Positions 26,199 through 34,427 of a stretch of DNA of 45,777 nucleotides are shown in pieces. The translations under genes and the position numbers were made by a program. The notes under the pieces are model-generated. The model saw only the letters and a list, made by a program, of their open reading frames with translations, did no database searches and was not told the DNA's origin. Origin of the DNA: Bacillota bacterium (GTDB lineage: Bacteria > Bacillota > UBA4882 > UBA8346); assembly GCA_029776205.1 (NCBI GenBank), contig JAKOTQ010000058.1:1-45777 (forward strand). The letters are read 5' to 3'. Numbering within the stretch: position 1 is the stretch's first letter; each line of letters begins with the position of its first letter.

Positions 26199-27440
26199 TT
26201 ACCCGTTATATTTCTTAAAGGCCAAACAAGCATTGTGGCCTCCAAATCCTAATGAATTGGACAAACAATATTCAAAAGAGGCTTTACGGGCTTCATTCGG
26301 CACATAATCCAAATCACATTCCGGATCCGGAGTCTGATAATTTATCGTCGGCGGAATAATTCCTTCTTTCAAAGCCAACACTGAAGCAATCGCTTCGACG
26401 CCACCGGCAGCACCCAGTAAATGTCCAGTCATGGACTTGGTGGAACTCACGGCTACCTTTCGGGCCGCCTCGCCAAATACGGCCTTAATCGCCATGGTTT
26501 CAAGTTTATCATTAGCCGGTGTCGAGGTTCCATGAGCATTAATATAACCAATCTGCTCCGGCTGAATTCCGGCATCGGCAATGGCTAATCGCATGGCTTC
26601 GGCTGCACCGAAACCTTCCGGATGCGGCGCGGTAATATGATATGCATCACCGGTCTCGCCAAAACCGACCAATTCGGCGTAGATGGTCGCCCCCCGTTTC
26701 AGCGCATGTTCCAACTCTTCAAGGATGATAATCCCAGCTCCTTCACCCATCACAAAACCATCCCGATTCAAGTCAAATGGACGGCTGGCGGATTTGGGGT
26801 CATCATTTCGAGTTGAGAGCGCACCGGAAGACGTAAACCCGGCTACCGGTAACGGAGAAATGGCCGCTTCCGCTCCTCCGGTGATCATCACTTTGGCATG
26901 TCCGTTTTGAATTAAATGCATCGAATGACCGATAGAGTGAGCTGCCGAAGCACAGGCCGTTACTAAGGCATGATTGGGCCCCCGCGCTCCGACAACAATG
27001 GAAACAAATCCGGACGCCATATCCGGAATCATCATCGGAATCAATAAAGGGCTAACCCGGTTGGGCCCTTTTTCAAATAACACCCGGGCTTGCTCCTCCA
27101 AAGTTTTAATGCCCCCGATTCCGGAACCGATGGACACCCCGATGTCACCGGCATTTCCTTCATTAATTTCTAATTTGGCATCCTCCAATGCCATCCGGGC
27201 CGCAGCAACAGCAAATTGAACGAAACGATCCGTCCGCCGCACTTCTTTTTTATCAAGAAATTGTGTAGGATCAAACTTCGTAACCTCCGCTGCTATCTTC
27301 ACCTCAAAACCCGTGGTATCAAAGGAACGAATATAATCAACGCCCGAAACGCCGCTAATAAGCGACTTCCAAAATTCTTCTTTTCCAATACCTACAGCCG
27401 TGATACATCCCAAACCGGTAATGGCAACACGATGCTTCAT
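26199..27440 (-). CDS. fabF: 3-oxoacyl-ACP synthase II
   Basis: Elongating condensing enzyme of fatty acid synthesis. The 413-residue length is normal. The catalytic triad is visible: Cys163 in TACASAAHS, the first histidine in [14 protein letters not shown] and the second in [11 protein letters not shown]; the C-terminal [10 protein letters not shown] loop is also present. ATG at 27440 (MKHRVAITG) fits the family N-terminus and lies 5 bases from GAGGT; an ATG one codon upstream is also possible. The frame is open to 27506 but would overlap the terminator after acpP. It follows acpP and precedes rnc. Confidence 0.95.
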   Translation of the reverse strand: MKHRVAITGLGCITAVGIGKEEFWKSLISGVSGVDYIRSFDTTGFEVKIAAEVTKFDPTQFLDKKEVRRTDRFVQFAVAAARMALEDAKLEINEGNAGDIGVSIGSGIGGIKTLEEQARVLFEKGPNRVSPLLIPMMIPDMASGFVSIVVGARGPNHALVTACASAAHSIGHSMHLIQNGHAKVMITGGAEAAISPLPVAGFTSSGALSTRNDDPKSASRPFDLNRDGFVMGEGAGIIILEELEHALKRGATIYAELVGFGETGDAYHITAPHPEGFGAAEAMRLAIADAGIQPEQIGYINAHGTSTPANDKLETMAIKAVFGEAARKVAVSSTKSMTGHLLGAAGGVEAIASVLALKEGIIPPTINYQTPDPECDLDYVPNEARKASFEYCLSNSLGFGGHNACLAFKKYNG

Positions 27441-27485
27441 CATCCACCTCAAATTGTTTTTATATGAACTTTTTGGAAATTTCGA

Positions 27486-27517
27486 GGTAAAAGAAAGCCC
27501 CGTCAATACACGGGACT
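27486..27517 (-). terminator. attenuating terminator between acpP and fabF
   Basis: 8-bp stem (27517-27510 with 27503-27496, one G-U pair) with a 6-base loop, followed on the minus strand by TTCTTTTA. It lies 11 bases after the acpP stop. A leaky terminator here would let acpP mRNA exceed fabF mRNA, in keeping with the need for abundant ACP. Confidence 0.68.
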
Positions 27518-27527
27518 CTCTAAAAAA

Positions 27528-27761
27528 TCATTGGGCATTCTCTTTAATGTAATTTACGGCGTCAGCCACCGTCACAATCTTTTCAGCATCCTCGTCGGGA
27601 ATTTCCAGATCGAATTCCTCTTCGAGCGCCATAACTAATTCAACGATATCCAGAGAGTCAGCTCCCAAATCATCCACGAATGAAGCTTGTTCAGTAACCT
27701 CTTCTTCATCAACACCTAATTGTTCGACAACAATCTCTTTAACTTTGCTTAAGATATCCAA
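27528..27761 (-). CDS. acpP: acyl carrier protein
   Basis: Carries growing acyl chains on a 4'-phosphopantetheine arm. The 77-residue acidic protein has the DSL attachment motif with Ser36 ([13 protein letters not shown]), and helix III is typical. The start is TTG at 27761, 8 bases from AAGGAGG. The frame is open further upstream to 27812, but the extra 17 residues have no family counterpart, and a GTG inside overlaps the ribosome site. Between fabG and fabF; a terminator hairpin follows. Confidence 0.96.
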   Translation of the reverse strand: MDILSKVKEIVVEQLGVDEEEVTEQASFVDDLGADSLDIVELVMALEEEFDLEIPDEDAEKIVTVADAVNYIKENAQ

Positions 27762-27830
27762 CCACTTCACCTCCTTCCAAACACCGAGGTTGGTAGATTT
27801 AAGTATTGACAAAACAAACTCAATCTAAGT

Positions 27831-28568
27831 TTACATCACCATTCCACCGTCAACATTCAACACCTGGCCGGTGATGTAGGAGGCAGCTGGAGAGGCCAAA
27901 AATACTACTGCATCGGCAACATATTCAGGTTTACCAAAGCATCCCAGAGGAATTTGCCGCAACAGGTTGGTTTTGGCTTCTTCGGAAAGGACATCGGTCA
28001 TTTTTGTTTCGATAAATCCAGGAGCTATTGCATTAACCCGGATATTCCGAGAACCTAATTCTTTCGCCATAGTTTTGGTGAATGCGATGATGCCGCCCTT
28101 AGATGCTGCATAATTTGCTTGTCCTGCATTCCCCATCAGGCCGATAACCGAAGTAATATTGATAATCTTACCGGAACGTTGCTTCATCATGGGCTTAATC
28201 GCAGCTTTCGTACAAAGAAAGGTTCCTTTGAGGTTTGTATTAATTACGGCATCCCAGTCTTCTTCCGACATCCGGAGCAATAGATTATCTTTAGTAATAC
28301 CCGCATTATTTACAAGTATGTCAAGTTTTCCAAAAGTTTTAACAGCTTTTTCTACTATGGCCTCGCAATCCGCCGTCTTTGTTACATCGCCGATAAACGC
28401 GATTGCTTTGCCACCGGCATCGCAAATCTCAGCCGCTGTTTTGTTCACCTCTTCGTTCCGACCAGAGAGAACAACAGCTGCCCCTTCAGCACTCAAAGCC
28501 TTGGCAATCGCTTTACCGATACCTCTGGAAGCACCGGTAACAATTGCCACCTCTTGCGCTAATCTCAT
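27831..28568 (-). CDS. fabG: 3-oxoacyl-ACP reductase
   Basis: NADPH-dependent short-chain dehydrogenase reducing beta-ketoacyl-ACP in each elongation cycle. The 245-residue protein shows the TGASRGIGKAI cofactor motif (12-22), NNAGIT near 88, and the catalytic Ser/Tyr/Lys in TSVIG and YAASKGG. The C-terminal ITGQVLNVDGGMVM is typical of FabG. The ATG is 9 bases after AAAGGAGG, which is formed by the end of fabD. Other short-chain dehydrogenases share the fold, but the fab operon position settles it. Confidence 0.95.
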   Translation of the reverse strand: MRLAQEVAIVTGASRGIGKAIAKALSAEGAAVVLSGRNEEVNKTAAEICDAGGKAIAFIGDVTKTADCEAIVEKAVKTFGKLDILVNNAGITKDNLLLRMSEEDWDAVINTNLKGTFLCTKAAIKPMMKQRSGKIINITSVIGLMGNAGQANYAASKGGIIAFTKTMAKELGSRNIRVNAIAPGFIETKMTDVLSEEAKTNLLRQIPLGCFGKPEYVADAVVFLASPAASYITGQVLNVDGGMVM

Positions 28569-28572
28569 ATTA

Positions 28573-29499
28573 CTAGACCTCCTTTAAAATTGCAAGAGCT
28601 TTTTTAAGCGAGGTCAGATCCTCACATTGGAGTATATTAACCCCTTTGAGTGTCTTTTTAACCAAGCCGGACAAAACTTTTCCCGGCCCGATTTCCACAA
28701 AGGTATCCACTCCATGATCTGCAAGATAGTGTAAAGTATCTTCCCACAATACCGACGAAAAGATCTGACGGTAAAGTTTTTCAGCCAAGGTATCTTTCGT
28801 AGCTGGCGCAGCATCCACATTGGAAATCAGCGGTACAACCGGTTCATTCCATTCGGTCTGCTTTAACTGTTCATAGATTTGGTCAGCAGCCGGTTTCATA
28901 AAACTGGAATGAAAGGCCCCGGTCACTGCTAACGGAATAAACTTCCCTCCGCGTCCCAACACCTCATCCTGAACCTTCGCCAACCCGGTCTTCGTCCCCG
29001 ACACGACGATCTGCCCGGGACAGTTAAAATTAGCCGCTTCAACCTGTCCATCAGCAATATCGAGACATTCGATGACCGTCGCCCGATCCAAACCAAGTAC
29101 GGCAGCCATGGCACCATTTCCGTCCGGATCAGCCTCTGCCATCAGTCTGGAACGGCGTTGCACCAGCTTCAACCCATCCCTAAAGGAAAGGGTTTTAGAG
29201 GCAACCAACGCACTATATTCTCCTAGACTGTGTCCAGCCACAAAATCAGGTTGGCAACCTTCTGATTCCAGCACTCTCAATAAAGCCACACTCGTGGTCA
29301 TAATTCCGGGTTGGGCATTCCGCGTATCTTTAAGTTGGTCCTCAGGGCCATTAAAGCAAAGCTCCATCAGATCATATGCGAGTACGTCGTTGGCTTCTGC
29401 AAAAGTTTCAGCAGCTACCGGATAATTTTCAGCAACTTCTTTACCCATCCCCACGTACTGGGATCCCTGTCCGGGAAAAATAAATGCGACTTTACCCAT
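28573..29499 (-). CDS. fabD: malonyl-CoA:ACP transacylase
   Basis: Transfers malonyl from CoA to ACP to supply the elongation cycle. The 308-residue protein begins MGKVAFIFPGQGSQY and has the nucleophilic Ser91 in AGHSLGEYSAL, the arginine in QRRSRLM near 117, and the catalytic histidine in VTGAFHSSFM near 200. ATG at 29499 lies 4 bases after GGGGAG and overlaps plsX by 8 bases; a second in-frame ATG at 29514 is upstream of that site and less likely. Between plsX and fabG. Confidence 0.95.
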   Translation of the reverse strand: MGKVAFIFPGQGSQYVGMGKEVAENYPVAAETFAEANDVLAYDLMELCFNGPEDQLKDTRNAQPGIMTTSVALLRVLESEGCQPDFVAGHSLGEYSALVASKTLSFRDGLKLVQRRSRLMAEADPDGNGAMAAVLGLDRATVIECLDIADGQVEAANFNCPGQIVVSGTKTGLAKVQDEVLGRGGKFIPLAVTGAFHSSFMKPAADQIYEQLKQTEWNEPVVPLISNVDAAPATKDTLAEKLYRQIFSSVLWEDTLHYLADHGVDTFVEIGPGKVLSGLVKKTLKGVNILQCEDLTSLKKALAILKEV

Positions 29500-30514
29500 T
29501 ATTCTCCCCTTCATCTTTCTTGTCCGACAAAGTCTGAATTTCGGACTTTATTTTACCGACGATATCTTCATTAACTGCCTTTATAGCAGCTTTAATTGCA
29601 TTTTTAATGGCTTTGGCATTGGAACTGCCATGACTGATAATACTGATTCCGTTAAGTCCTAAAAGGGGTGCCCCGCCATATTCCGTATAATCCATTCTGG
29701 CTTTAAGGCCGGCAAAAGCCGGTTTCATCAATAAACCGCCAAGGGTAGCCAAAGGATTCGTACGGATGGCATCTTTAATCTGCCCAAACATTGTAGAGGC
29801 CAATCCCTCTGACATTTTAAGAACTATATTTCCGACAAAACCGTCGCAAACGATGACATCACAGCTTCCCCGGTGCACATCACGGCCTTCAATATTCCCG
29901 ATGAACTTCACCGGGGCCTGTTTAAGCAACTGATGGGTCTCGACAGTTAATTTATTCCCTTTCGTCTCCTCTTCACCGATGCTTAGCAAACCAACCGTCG
30001 GTTGCGATAATCCCAGTACCTTTTCTGCATAAACCGAACCCATCATCGCAAACTGTACCAAGTTCTCCGGATCACAATCAGCATTAGCTCCGGCATCCAG
30101 CAAAACGCTGACCCCTTTTCGGGTAGGCATCGGCGAAGCGATAGCCGGACGTTTAATCCCCGGAATCCGCCCGATATGAAGTAAGGAAGCAGTCATGGCC
30201 GCACCGGTACTTCCGGCGGAAATGACTGCAGCCGCTTCGTTCCGCTTTACCAATTGGTTAGCAACAACCAACGATGAGTCCTTTTTGCGTTTAACGGCAT
30301 TGGCTGGATGTTCATCCATAGCAATCACTTCGGAAGCATGATGCACTTCCAATTTTAAGCCGGTAATATCCTGCTCGGCTAATATCTGACGAATGTCCGA
30401 CTCGATACCAACCAGAATGACCTCAGCGTCGAATTCCCTGCAAGCGGCAATCGCGCCCAGGACAATCTCCCGTGGAGCAAAATCTCCACCCATGGCATCG
30501 ACGGCAATTTTCAA
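29492..30514 (-). CDS. plsX: phosphate acyltransferase PlsX
   Basis: Peripheral membrane enzyme making acyl-phosphate from acyl-ACP for phospholipid synthesis with PlsY. The 340-residue protein shows the family N-terminus KIAVDAMGGDFAP, SAGSTGA in the first third, GNIEGRDV and the IVCDGFVGNI segment. The start is a TTG at 30514, 7 bases after GGAGG; the frame extends to 30532 without family support. It has its own sigma-A promoter, separate from yceD-rpmF, and starts the plsX-fabD-fabG-acpP-fabF-rnc operon. No fapR gene or clear FapR operator is present. Confidence 0.94.
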   Translation of the reverse strand: MKIAVDAMGGDFAPREIVLGAIAACREFDAEVILVGIESDIRQILAEQDITGLKLEVHHASEVIAMDEHPANAVKRKKDSSLVVANQLVKRNEAAAVISAGSTGAAMTASLLHIGRIPGIKRPAIASPMPTRKGVSVLLDAGANADCDPENLVQFAMMGSVYAEKVLGLSQPTVGLLSIGEEETKGNKLTVETHQLLKQAPVKFIGNIEGRDVHRGSCDVIVCDGFVGNIVLKMSEGLASTMFGQIKDAIRTNPLATLGGLLMKPAFAGLKARMDYTEYGGAPLLGLNGISIISHGSSNAKAIKNAIKAAIKAVNEDIVGKIKSEIQTLSDKKDEGENNG

Positions 30515-30543
30515 ACCAAACACCTCCAGCAAAACTATCCTTT

Positions 30544-30571
30544 AGTATAGCGAAAATCAAATAAATGTCAA
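30544..30571 (-). promoter_or_regulatory. sigma-A promoter of the fatty-acid operon
   Basis: Minus strand: perfect -35 TTGACA (30571-30566), 16-base spacer, -10 TATACT (30549-30544), about 30 bases before the plsX start. It lies just downstream of the rpmF terminator. Confidence 0.78.
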
Positions 30572-30602
30572 GGAAATATATGGTCAATCCAAGAAAGTTG
30601 GC

Positions 30603-30641
30603 AAAAAAAAGGTTGAGGACCATTAAAGGTCAATCAACCTT
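30603..30641 (-). terminator. terminator overlapping the end of rpmF
   Basis: Outer stem AAGGTTGA/TCAACCTT (6 bp core), inner GACC/GGTC, followed on the minus strand by eight T residues. The upstream arm contains the last codons and stop of rpmF, so a terminating ribosome would compete with the hairpin. Confidence 0.85.
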
Positions 30642-30809
30642 GGCGATAACTTCCCGACCTTTATAATGACCGCAATTACCGCAAACGGTATGAGGCAGTT
30701 TCGGTTCGTGACATTGCGGGCAAGTACCGGTCTGCGGCGCTGTAGCTTTCCAATTGGCACGACGCATTCTTTTCCGTGTTCGGGAGGCTCTATTTGTTGG
30801 GTTTGCCAT
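30630..30809 (-). CDS. rpmF: 50S ribosomal protein L32
   Basis: Large-subunit ribosomal protein of 59 residues, normal for the family. It starts MANPTNRASRTRKRMRRA and contains a zinc ribbon CPQC ... CGNC at about 33-49, i.e. the zinc-binding C+ form. ATG at 30809 lies 8 bases after AAGGAGG. Its first 20 bases overlap the end of the yceD-type gene, the usual yceD-rpmF coupling, and plsX follows as in many bacteria. The protein ends inside a terminator stem. Confidence 0.96.
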   Translation of the reverse strand: MANPTNRASRTRKRMRRANWKATAPQTGTCPQCHEPKLPHTVCGNCGHYKGREVIAKVD

Positions 30810-31326
30810 TAGATCCACCTCCTTCTGTTGGTAACAGGCTTCTTAACTTCTCTAATCTTGGATCAATGTCTTGAACTGTACATTCGCATTGCCGTTGATT
30901 GAGATTTATGCCGCACATGGGACAAATGCCCCGGCAATCGGCATCGCACAAAAATTTCATCGGCAAAGCCAAAATTACCTGTTCATTAATACAATCTTCG
31001 AGATCGATGATGTCTCCTTGAAAGGTAAATACCGAGTCATCTTCGACCTGATTATAATTGGGAACAAACTCTTCTTTAATCTGGAGATTTTGGGTTGTTT
31101 GGAACGGTTCCAAACAACGGCTGCAGTTGGCCTCATACGTAAAGGAAAGATTGGCTTCGACCAAAAATCCTTCACCTGTATTGGTTACCTTTCCTTCTAT
31201 CCTTGCCGGGCCATTGAGTTTTAAACCAAGTTCTTCCACTTCATTCAGGGACTCAATGGCTTGTTCGCCTTGAAAACGAACACTGCTGCCCCGTAACTCG
31301 CGTATGGAACCAATATTAACTTTCAC
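30790..31326 (-). CDS. yceD: DUF177 / YceD family protein
   Basis: Conserved partner of rpmF thought to act in 23S rRNA or large-subunit maturation; the biochemical role is not firmly known. The 178-residue protein has the DUF177 pattern: N-terminal beta-rich half, CSRCLEPF near 75, then CDADCRGICPMCG with a cysteine-rich cluster near 130-142, probably a zinc site, and a second cysteine in QRQCEC. The GTG at 31326 is about 7 bases from AAGGTG; a TTG one codon upstream is possible. It is followed immediately by rpmF with a 20-base overlap. Confidence 0.88.
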   Translation of the reverse strand: MKVNIGSIRELRGSSVRFQGEQAIESLNEVEELGLKLNGPARIEGKVTNTGEGFLVEANLSFTYEANCSRCLEPFQTTQNLQIKEEFVPNYNQVEDDSVFTFQGDIIDLEDCINEQVILALPMKFLCDADCRGICPMCGINLNQRQCECTVQDIDPRLEKLRSLLPTEGGGSNGKPNK

Positions 31327-31344
31327 CAAAAATCACCTTCGATA

Positions 31345-31373
31345 ATTATATAAGTTAATTTTGAAAAAGTCAA
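31345..31373 (-). promoter_or_regulatory. sigma-A promoter of yceD-rpmF
   Basis: Minus strand: -35 TTGACT (31373-31368), 17-base spacer, perfect -10 TATAAT (31350-31345), starting transcription about 15 bases before the gene. A 10-base palindrome CCGAATTCGG lies 22 bases upstream at 31395-31404. Confidence 0.8.
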
Positions 31374-31469
31374 TCTTTACCTGAGTTAAATTAACCGAAT
31401 TCGGCAATTTTTATTATTAATAGAAGCTATACGTTGACGCCAATTGCACGATGAATAGAGGTGAGAACA

Positions 31470-31691
31470 TTGAGACGTCATTATTTTAAATCCAAATTGT
31501 TTAATCCAACAGGGCGCCCTATTGACCTGTTTCCGGAATCCGTCTGGGACCTTCCGCCTTACGTCATTGCCCGTTTTGGCGGTGAATTAACCCAGGTGAT
31601 GCTTTCTGCAGCCCAACAATACATCTCTCAGCAATGCCTTCACAAACAACAGCAAATATTCGAAAAAGCAGCTTTCGAGTCAAGGAAATAG
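31470..31691 (+). CDS. hypothetical small protein upstream of the SASP gene
   Basis: A 73-residue protein I do not recognise. It starts at a TTG (31470) 8 bases after GAGG, with a GTG three codons upstream as alternative. The first third is basic (RRHYFKSK), followed by DLFPESVWDLPPYVIARFGGELTQVM, quoted here as DLFPES, WDLPPYV and FGGELTQVM, and a helical glutamine/alanine-rich C-terminus (LSAAQQYISQQ). No membrane helix or signal. It is 91 bases upstream of the SASP in the same direction and may be co-expressed during sporulation. Good ribosome site and clean frame argue it is real. Confidence 0.6.
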   Translation: MRRHYFKSKLFNPTGRPIDLFPESVWDLPPYVIARFGGELTQVMLSAAQQYISQQCLHKQQQIFEKAAFESRK

Positions 31692-31782
31692 GATAAACGG
31701 TTTTTTCCGAAAATTCCAAAAAAATTGAGTCATAGCAGGTCCTTTATCGGTAATGATATGGATGTAAGGAGGTGATATTCAA

Positions 31783-32106
31783 ATGGGTACTGGACAAAAA
31801 AGCAACAGCTACCTCGTTAAAGCGGCAGGCCCGGCTTTGGACAAATTTAAATATGAGATCGCCAATGAGTTAAATATCGATCTCTCCAAAGTTCAAGGCG
31901 GTTATTGGGGTTACATGGCCACTCGCGACACCGGTGCTATCGGAGGAAATATGGTTCGCCGGATGATCGAAGCTGCAGAACGGACTTTAGCTGAACAAAC
32001 CATCGCTGACGTTAAAGCCGGTTTCCAGGCAGGCCTGCAGAGCCAACCTCAAATAACGAATCAGAACAATCAGTTTCAAAATCAGAACAATCAGTTCAAG
32101 TTCTAA
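31783..32106 (+). CDS. alpha/beta-type small acid-soluble spore protein
   Basis: DNA-binding protein that saturates and protects spore chromosomal DNA and is degraded by GPR protease at germination. The 107-residue protein contains the conserved KFKYEIANEL segment (about 24-33, which includes the usual GPR cleavage region) and the GYWGYMATRDTGAIGG core followed by VRRMIEAAE. It is longer than typical (60-75 residues) owing to a C-terminal glutamine/asparagine-rich tail containing QNNQF twice. ATG follows AAGGAGGTG at a good distance. Upstream at 31730-31757 a TCATA / GGTAATGAT pair could be a forespore promoter, but the match is weak. A terminator follows. Confidence 0.93.
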   Translation: MGTGQKSNSYLVKAAGPALDKFKYEIANELNIDLSKVQGGYWGYMATRDTGAIGGNMVRRMIEAAERTLAEQTIADVKAGFQAGLQSQPQITNQNNQFQNQNNQFKF

Positions 32107-32132
32107 TGGATAGTTAGGTTTCATTTACTTAA

Positions 32133-32164
32133 AAAGCAGAGAAGCTGGCCTTCTCTGCTTTATT
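32133..32164 (+). terminator. terminator of the SASP gene
   Basis: 12-bp stem AAAGCAGAGAAG/CTTCTCTGCTTT with a 5-base loop, followed by ATTCATT. It lies about 27 bases after the stop codon. Confidence 0.8.
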
Positions 32165-32263
32165 CATTTATCGAAATTTTCCATTAGATTACAAATTTAT
32201 CTGATTATGTATCCTCCAAATATAGTACAATAGAAATAAATAATCCGAAAAAGGAGGTTTCCA

Positions 32264-34222
32264 ATGATCCAAAAAATCGCCAATACCATCCGTGGTGTCG
32301 TCGCAGACATCGTCGAAAAAGCCAAATCCGGACATCCGGGAATGCCCTTAGGCATGGCAGAGGTTGCAACTGTACTATATTCCGAAGTCTTGAAACACAA
32401 CCCCCAAAAACCGGATTGGCCAGACCGGGACCGTTTTATCCTTTCCGCCGGCCATGGCTCCGCTCTGCTCTATACCATGTTACATCTCACCGGTTACCCC
32501 ATGCCCCTTGAAGAACTGAAACGATTCCGCCAACTTCATTCCAAAACTCCGGGCCATCCGGAAGTGGGTATTCCCGGCGTAGAGACCACCACCGGCCCGT
32601 TGGGTCAAGGACTGTCCAACGGTGTTGGCATGGCACTGGCCGAAAAGATGCTCGCAACGCGCTTTAACAAGCCCGGTTTTGAAATCGTTAATCATTATAC
32701 ATACGTCATCGCCGGCGACGGGTGCATGATGGAAGGTATCACTTCCGAAGCATCCTCCCTTGCTGGTGATCTTGGCTTAGGGAAACTCATCGTCATTTAT
32801 GACGATAACGAGATCAGCATCGAAGGTTCAACGGATCTGGCCTTTCGGGAAGATGTCGCCAAGCGCTATGAGGCTTACGGCTGGCAGGTGATTAAGATCA
32901 ACGGTCATGATCCTGAGGAGATCATCTCAGCTATTGAAGCTGGTAAAAACGATCCGTCCAGGCCGACATTGATCGTAGCCAAAACCGCCATCGGTAAAGG
33001 AAGCCCCCTGGAAGGTAATGCCGAAAGCCATGGTGCTCCATTAGGAAAAGAAAATATTAAGATCCTCAAAGAGAATTTAGGGTTAAGTCCCGAAGATTTT
33101 CATATTCCCTCCGAAGTTTACGCCCATTTCAAAGAGAAAAACCAACTATGGCAACAGTCTTTCCAGAAATGGGAAAGACTCTTTGAAGCCTGGTCAAAAG
33201 AGTATCCCGAACTCCGCCAGGAATGGGATCGCATCCACGCCCGGCAACTCCCTGCTGATCTGGAAGCCATATTACCCCATTTTGATGCGGGCTCAAGCGT
33301 GGCAACCCGGGATGCCGGCGGAAAAGTGCTGAACGCTCTCGCCGCCAAAGTTCCAGAACTGATCGGAGGTGCGGCAGACCTGGCTCCATCAACCAAAACT
33401 TATATGAAGGATTTAGGTGATGTAAGCCATCAGGACTTTACCGGCCGCAACCTTCATTTCGGCGTCCGCGAACATGCCATGGGTGCCATCCTCAACGGCC
33501 TGTCCCTCCATGGCGGATTCCGGGTATTCGGCTCCACCTTCCTGGTGTTTGCGGACTATATGCGTCCGACCATGCGCTTGGCCTCCTTGATGAATCAACC
33601 GGTAGTTTATGTATTCACCCACGACTCCTTCTATGTCGGTGAAGATGGTCCGACCCATGAACCGGTGGAACAGATTGAGTCTCTCCGAATTATTCCGGGA
33701 ATGCGCACCATACGGCCGTCAGACGCTAACGAGACAGCCTGGGCATGGCTGGAAGCCCTAAAACGAACCGACGGTCCCACAGCGCTCATCCTAACCCGCC
33801 ATAAAATACCGGTATTAAAAGGAACATCCTACGACTCTTTCCGGCGAGGCGGCTATATCATTAAGGAAGCTTCAGCCGCACCGGAGATTATCATCATGGC
33901 CTCGGGAAGCGAAGTGTCCCTGGCCTTGGCTGCTGCTGAACTCCTTGAAAACAAAGGAAAAAAAGTCCGGGTTCTCTCCGTCCCCTGCCGGGAACTTTTC
34001 CTCCAGCAGGATCCCACTTATCTCTCCGAAGTCTTAGGTGAAGGCAGTCTACGGGTGGCTATCGAAGCCGGAGTCAGCAGCGGATGGTATCAGTTAGTCG
34101 GGCCCTTAGGGTTAGTCATCGGGATGGATCGATTTGGATTAAGCGGACCCTATGAAGCTTTGGAAGAGGAATTTGGATTCACCCCGGAAGCTGTCGCAGA
34201 GCGCATCCTGTCAATGCTCTAA
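32264..34222 (+). CDS. tkt: transketolase
   Basis: TPP-dependent enzyme of the pentose phosphate pathway; it also makes the erythrose 4-phosphate used by aroF and the pentose phosphates used by kdsD. Full length at 652 residues, not split. Features: GHPGMPLGMA near 23-32, GHGSALLY near 66-73, the TPP motif GDGCMMEG ... DDNEIS near 152-185, the middle-domain REHAMGA near 407-413 and DSFYVGEDGPTHEP, and the C-terminal domain ending FGFTPEAVAERIL. ATG lies 7 bases after AAGGAGG. A -10-like TACAAT precedes it but without a good -35 box. It stands alone and ends in a hairpin. Confidence 0.96.
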   Translation: MIQKIANTIRGVVADIVEKAKSGHPGMPLGMAEVATVLYSEVLKHNPQKPDWPDRDRFILSAGHGSALLYTMLHLTGYPMPLEELKRFRQLHSKTPGHPEVGIPGVETTTGPLGQGLSNGVGMALAEKMLATRFNKPGFEIVNHYTYVIAGDGCMMEGITSEASSLAGDLGLGKLIVIYDDNEISIEGSTDLAFREDVAKRYEAYGWQVIKINGHDPEEIISAIEAGKNDPSRPTLIVAKTAIGKGSPLEGNAESHGAPLGKENIKILKENLGLSPEDFHIPSEVYAHFKEKNQLWQQSFQKWERLFEAWSKEYPELRQEWDRIHARQLPADLEAILPHFDAGSSVATRDAGGKVLNALAAKVPELIGGAADLAPSTKTYMKDLGDVSHQDFTGRNLHFGVREHAMGAILNGLSLHGGFRVFGSTFLVFADYMRPTMRLASLMNQPVVYVFTHDSFYVGEDGPTHEPVEQIESLRIIPGMRTIRPSDANETAWAWLEALKRTDGPTALILTRHKIPVLKGTSYDSFRRGGYIIKEASAAPEIIIMASGSEVSLALAAAELLENKGKKVRVLSVPCRELFLQQDPTYLSEVLGEGSLRVAIEAGVSSGWYQLVGPLGLVIGMDRFGLSGPYEALEEEFGFTPEAVAERILSML

Positions 34223-34268
34223 GCAACGGTAAAATAGAAATTCCATGGGATTAATAAGAAATCCATCG

Positions 34269-34296
34269 CCGCCCCTTGAAAACATGGGGCGGTTTA
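34269..34296 (+). terminator. hairpin terminator after tkt
   Basis: 7-bp GC-rich stem CCGCCCC/GGGGCGG with a 10-base loop, followed by TTTATG. The stem is strong but the U tract is short. Confidence 0.65.
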
Positions 34297-34334
34297 TGCT
34301 ACCATGAACCGAGATAACACTACATTATTAAAAA

Positions 34335-34395
34335 GTTCACGGCACATCATATCACTGTGCACCGTGAACTGTGTACTATGCACTATGAATCAATG
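34335..34395. repeat. heptamer-repeat island with an inverted repeat (island 5)
   Basis: GTTCACGGCACA (34335-34346) faces TGTGCACCGTGAAC (34356-34369) as an imperfect hairpin, and the right arm continues with 7-base period as CTGTGTA-CTATGCA-CTATGAA to about 34391. Short member of the same repeat family, between tkt and tcdA. Confidence 0.65.
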
Positions 34396-34427
34396 CAGAT
34401 CAGACTCTAATCAACCGGAGGATTTCC

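Noticed and set aside
30533-30602. FapR operator before plsX
   Set aside because: The region has a clean sigma-A promoter but no inverted repeat resembling the FapR site, and fapR is absent from its usual place.
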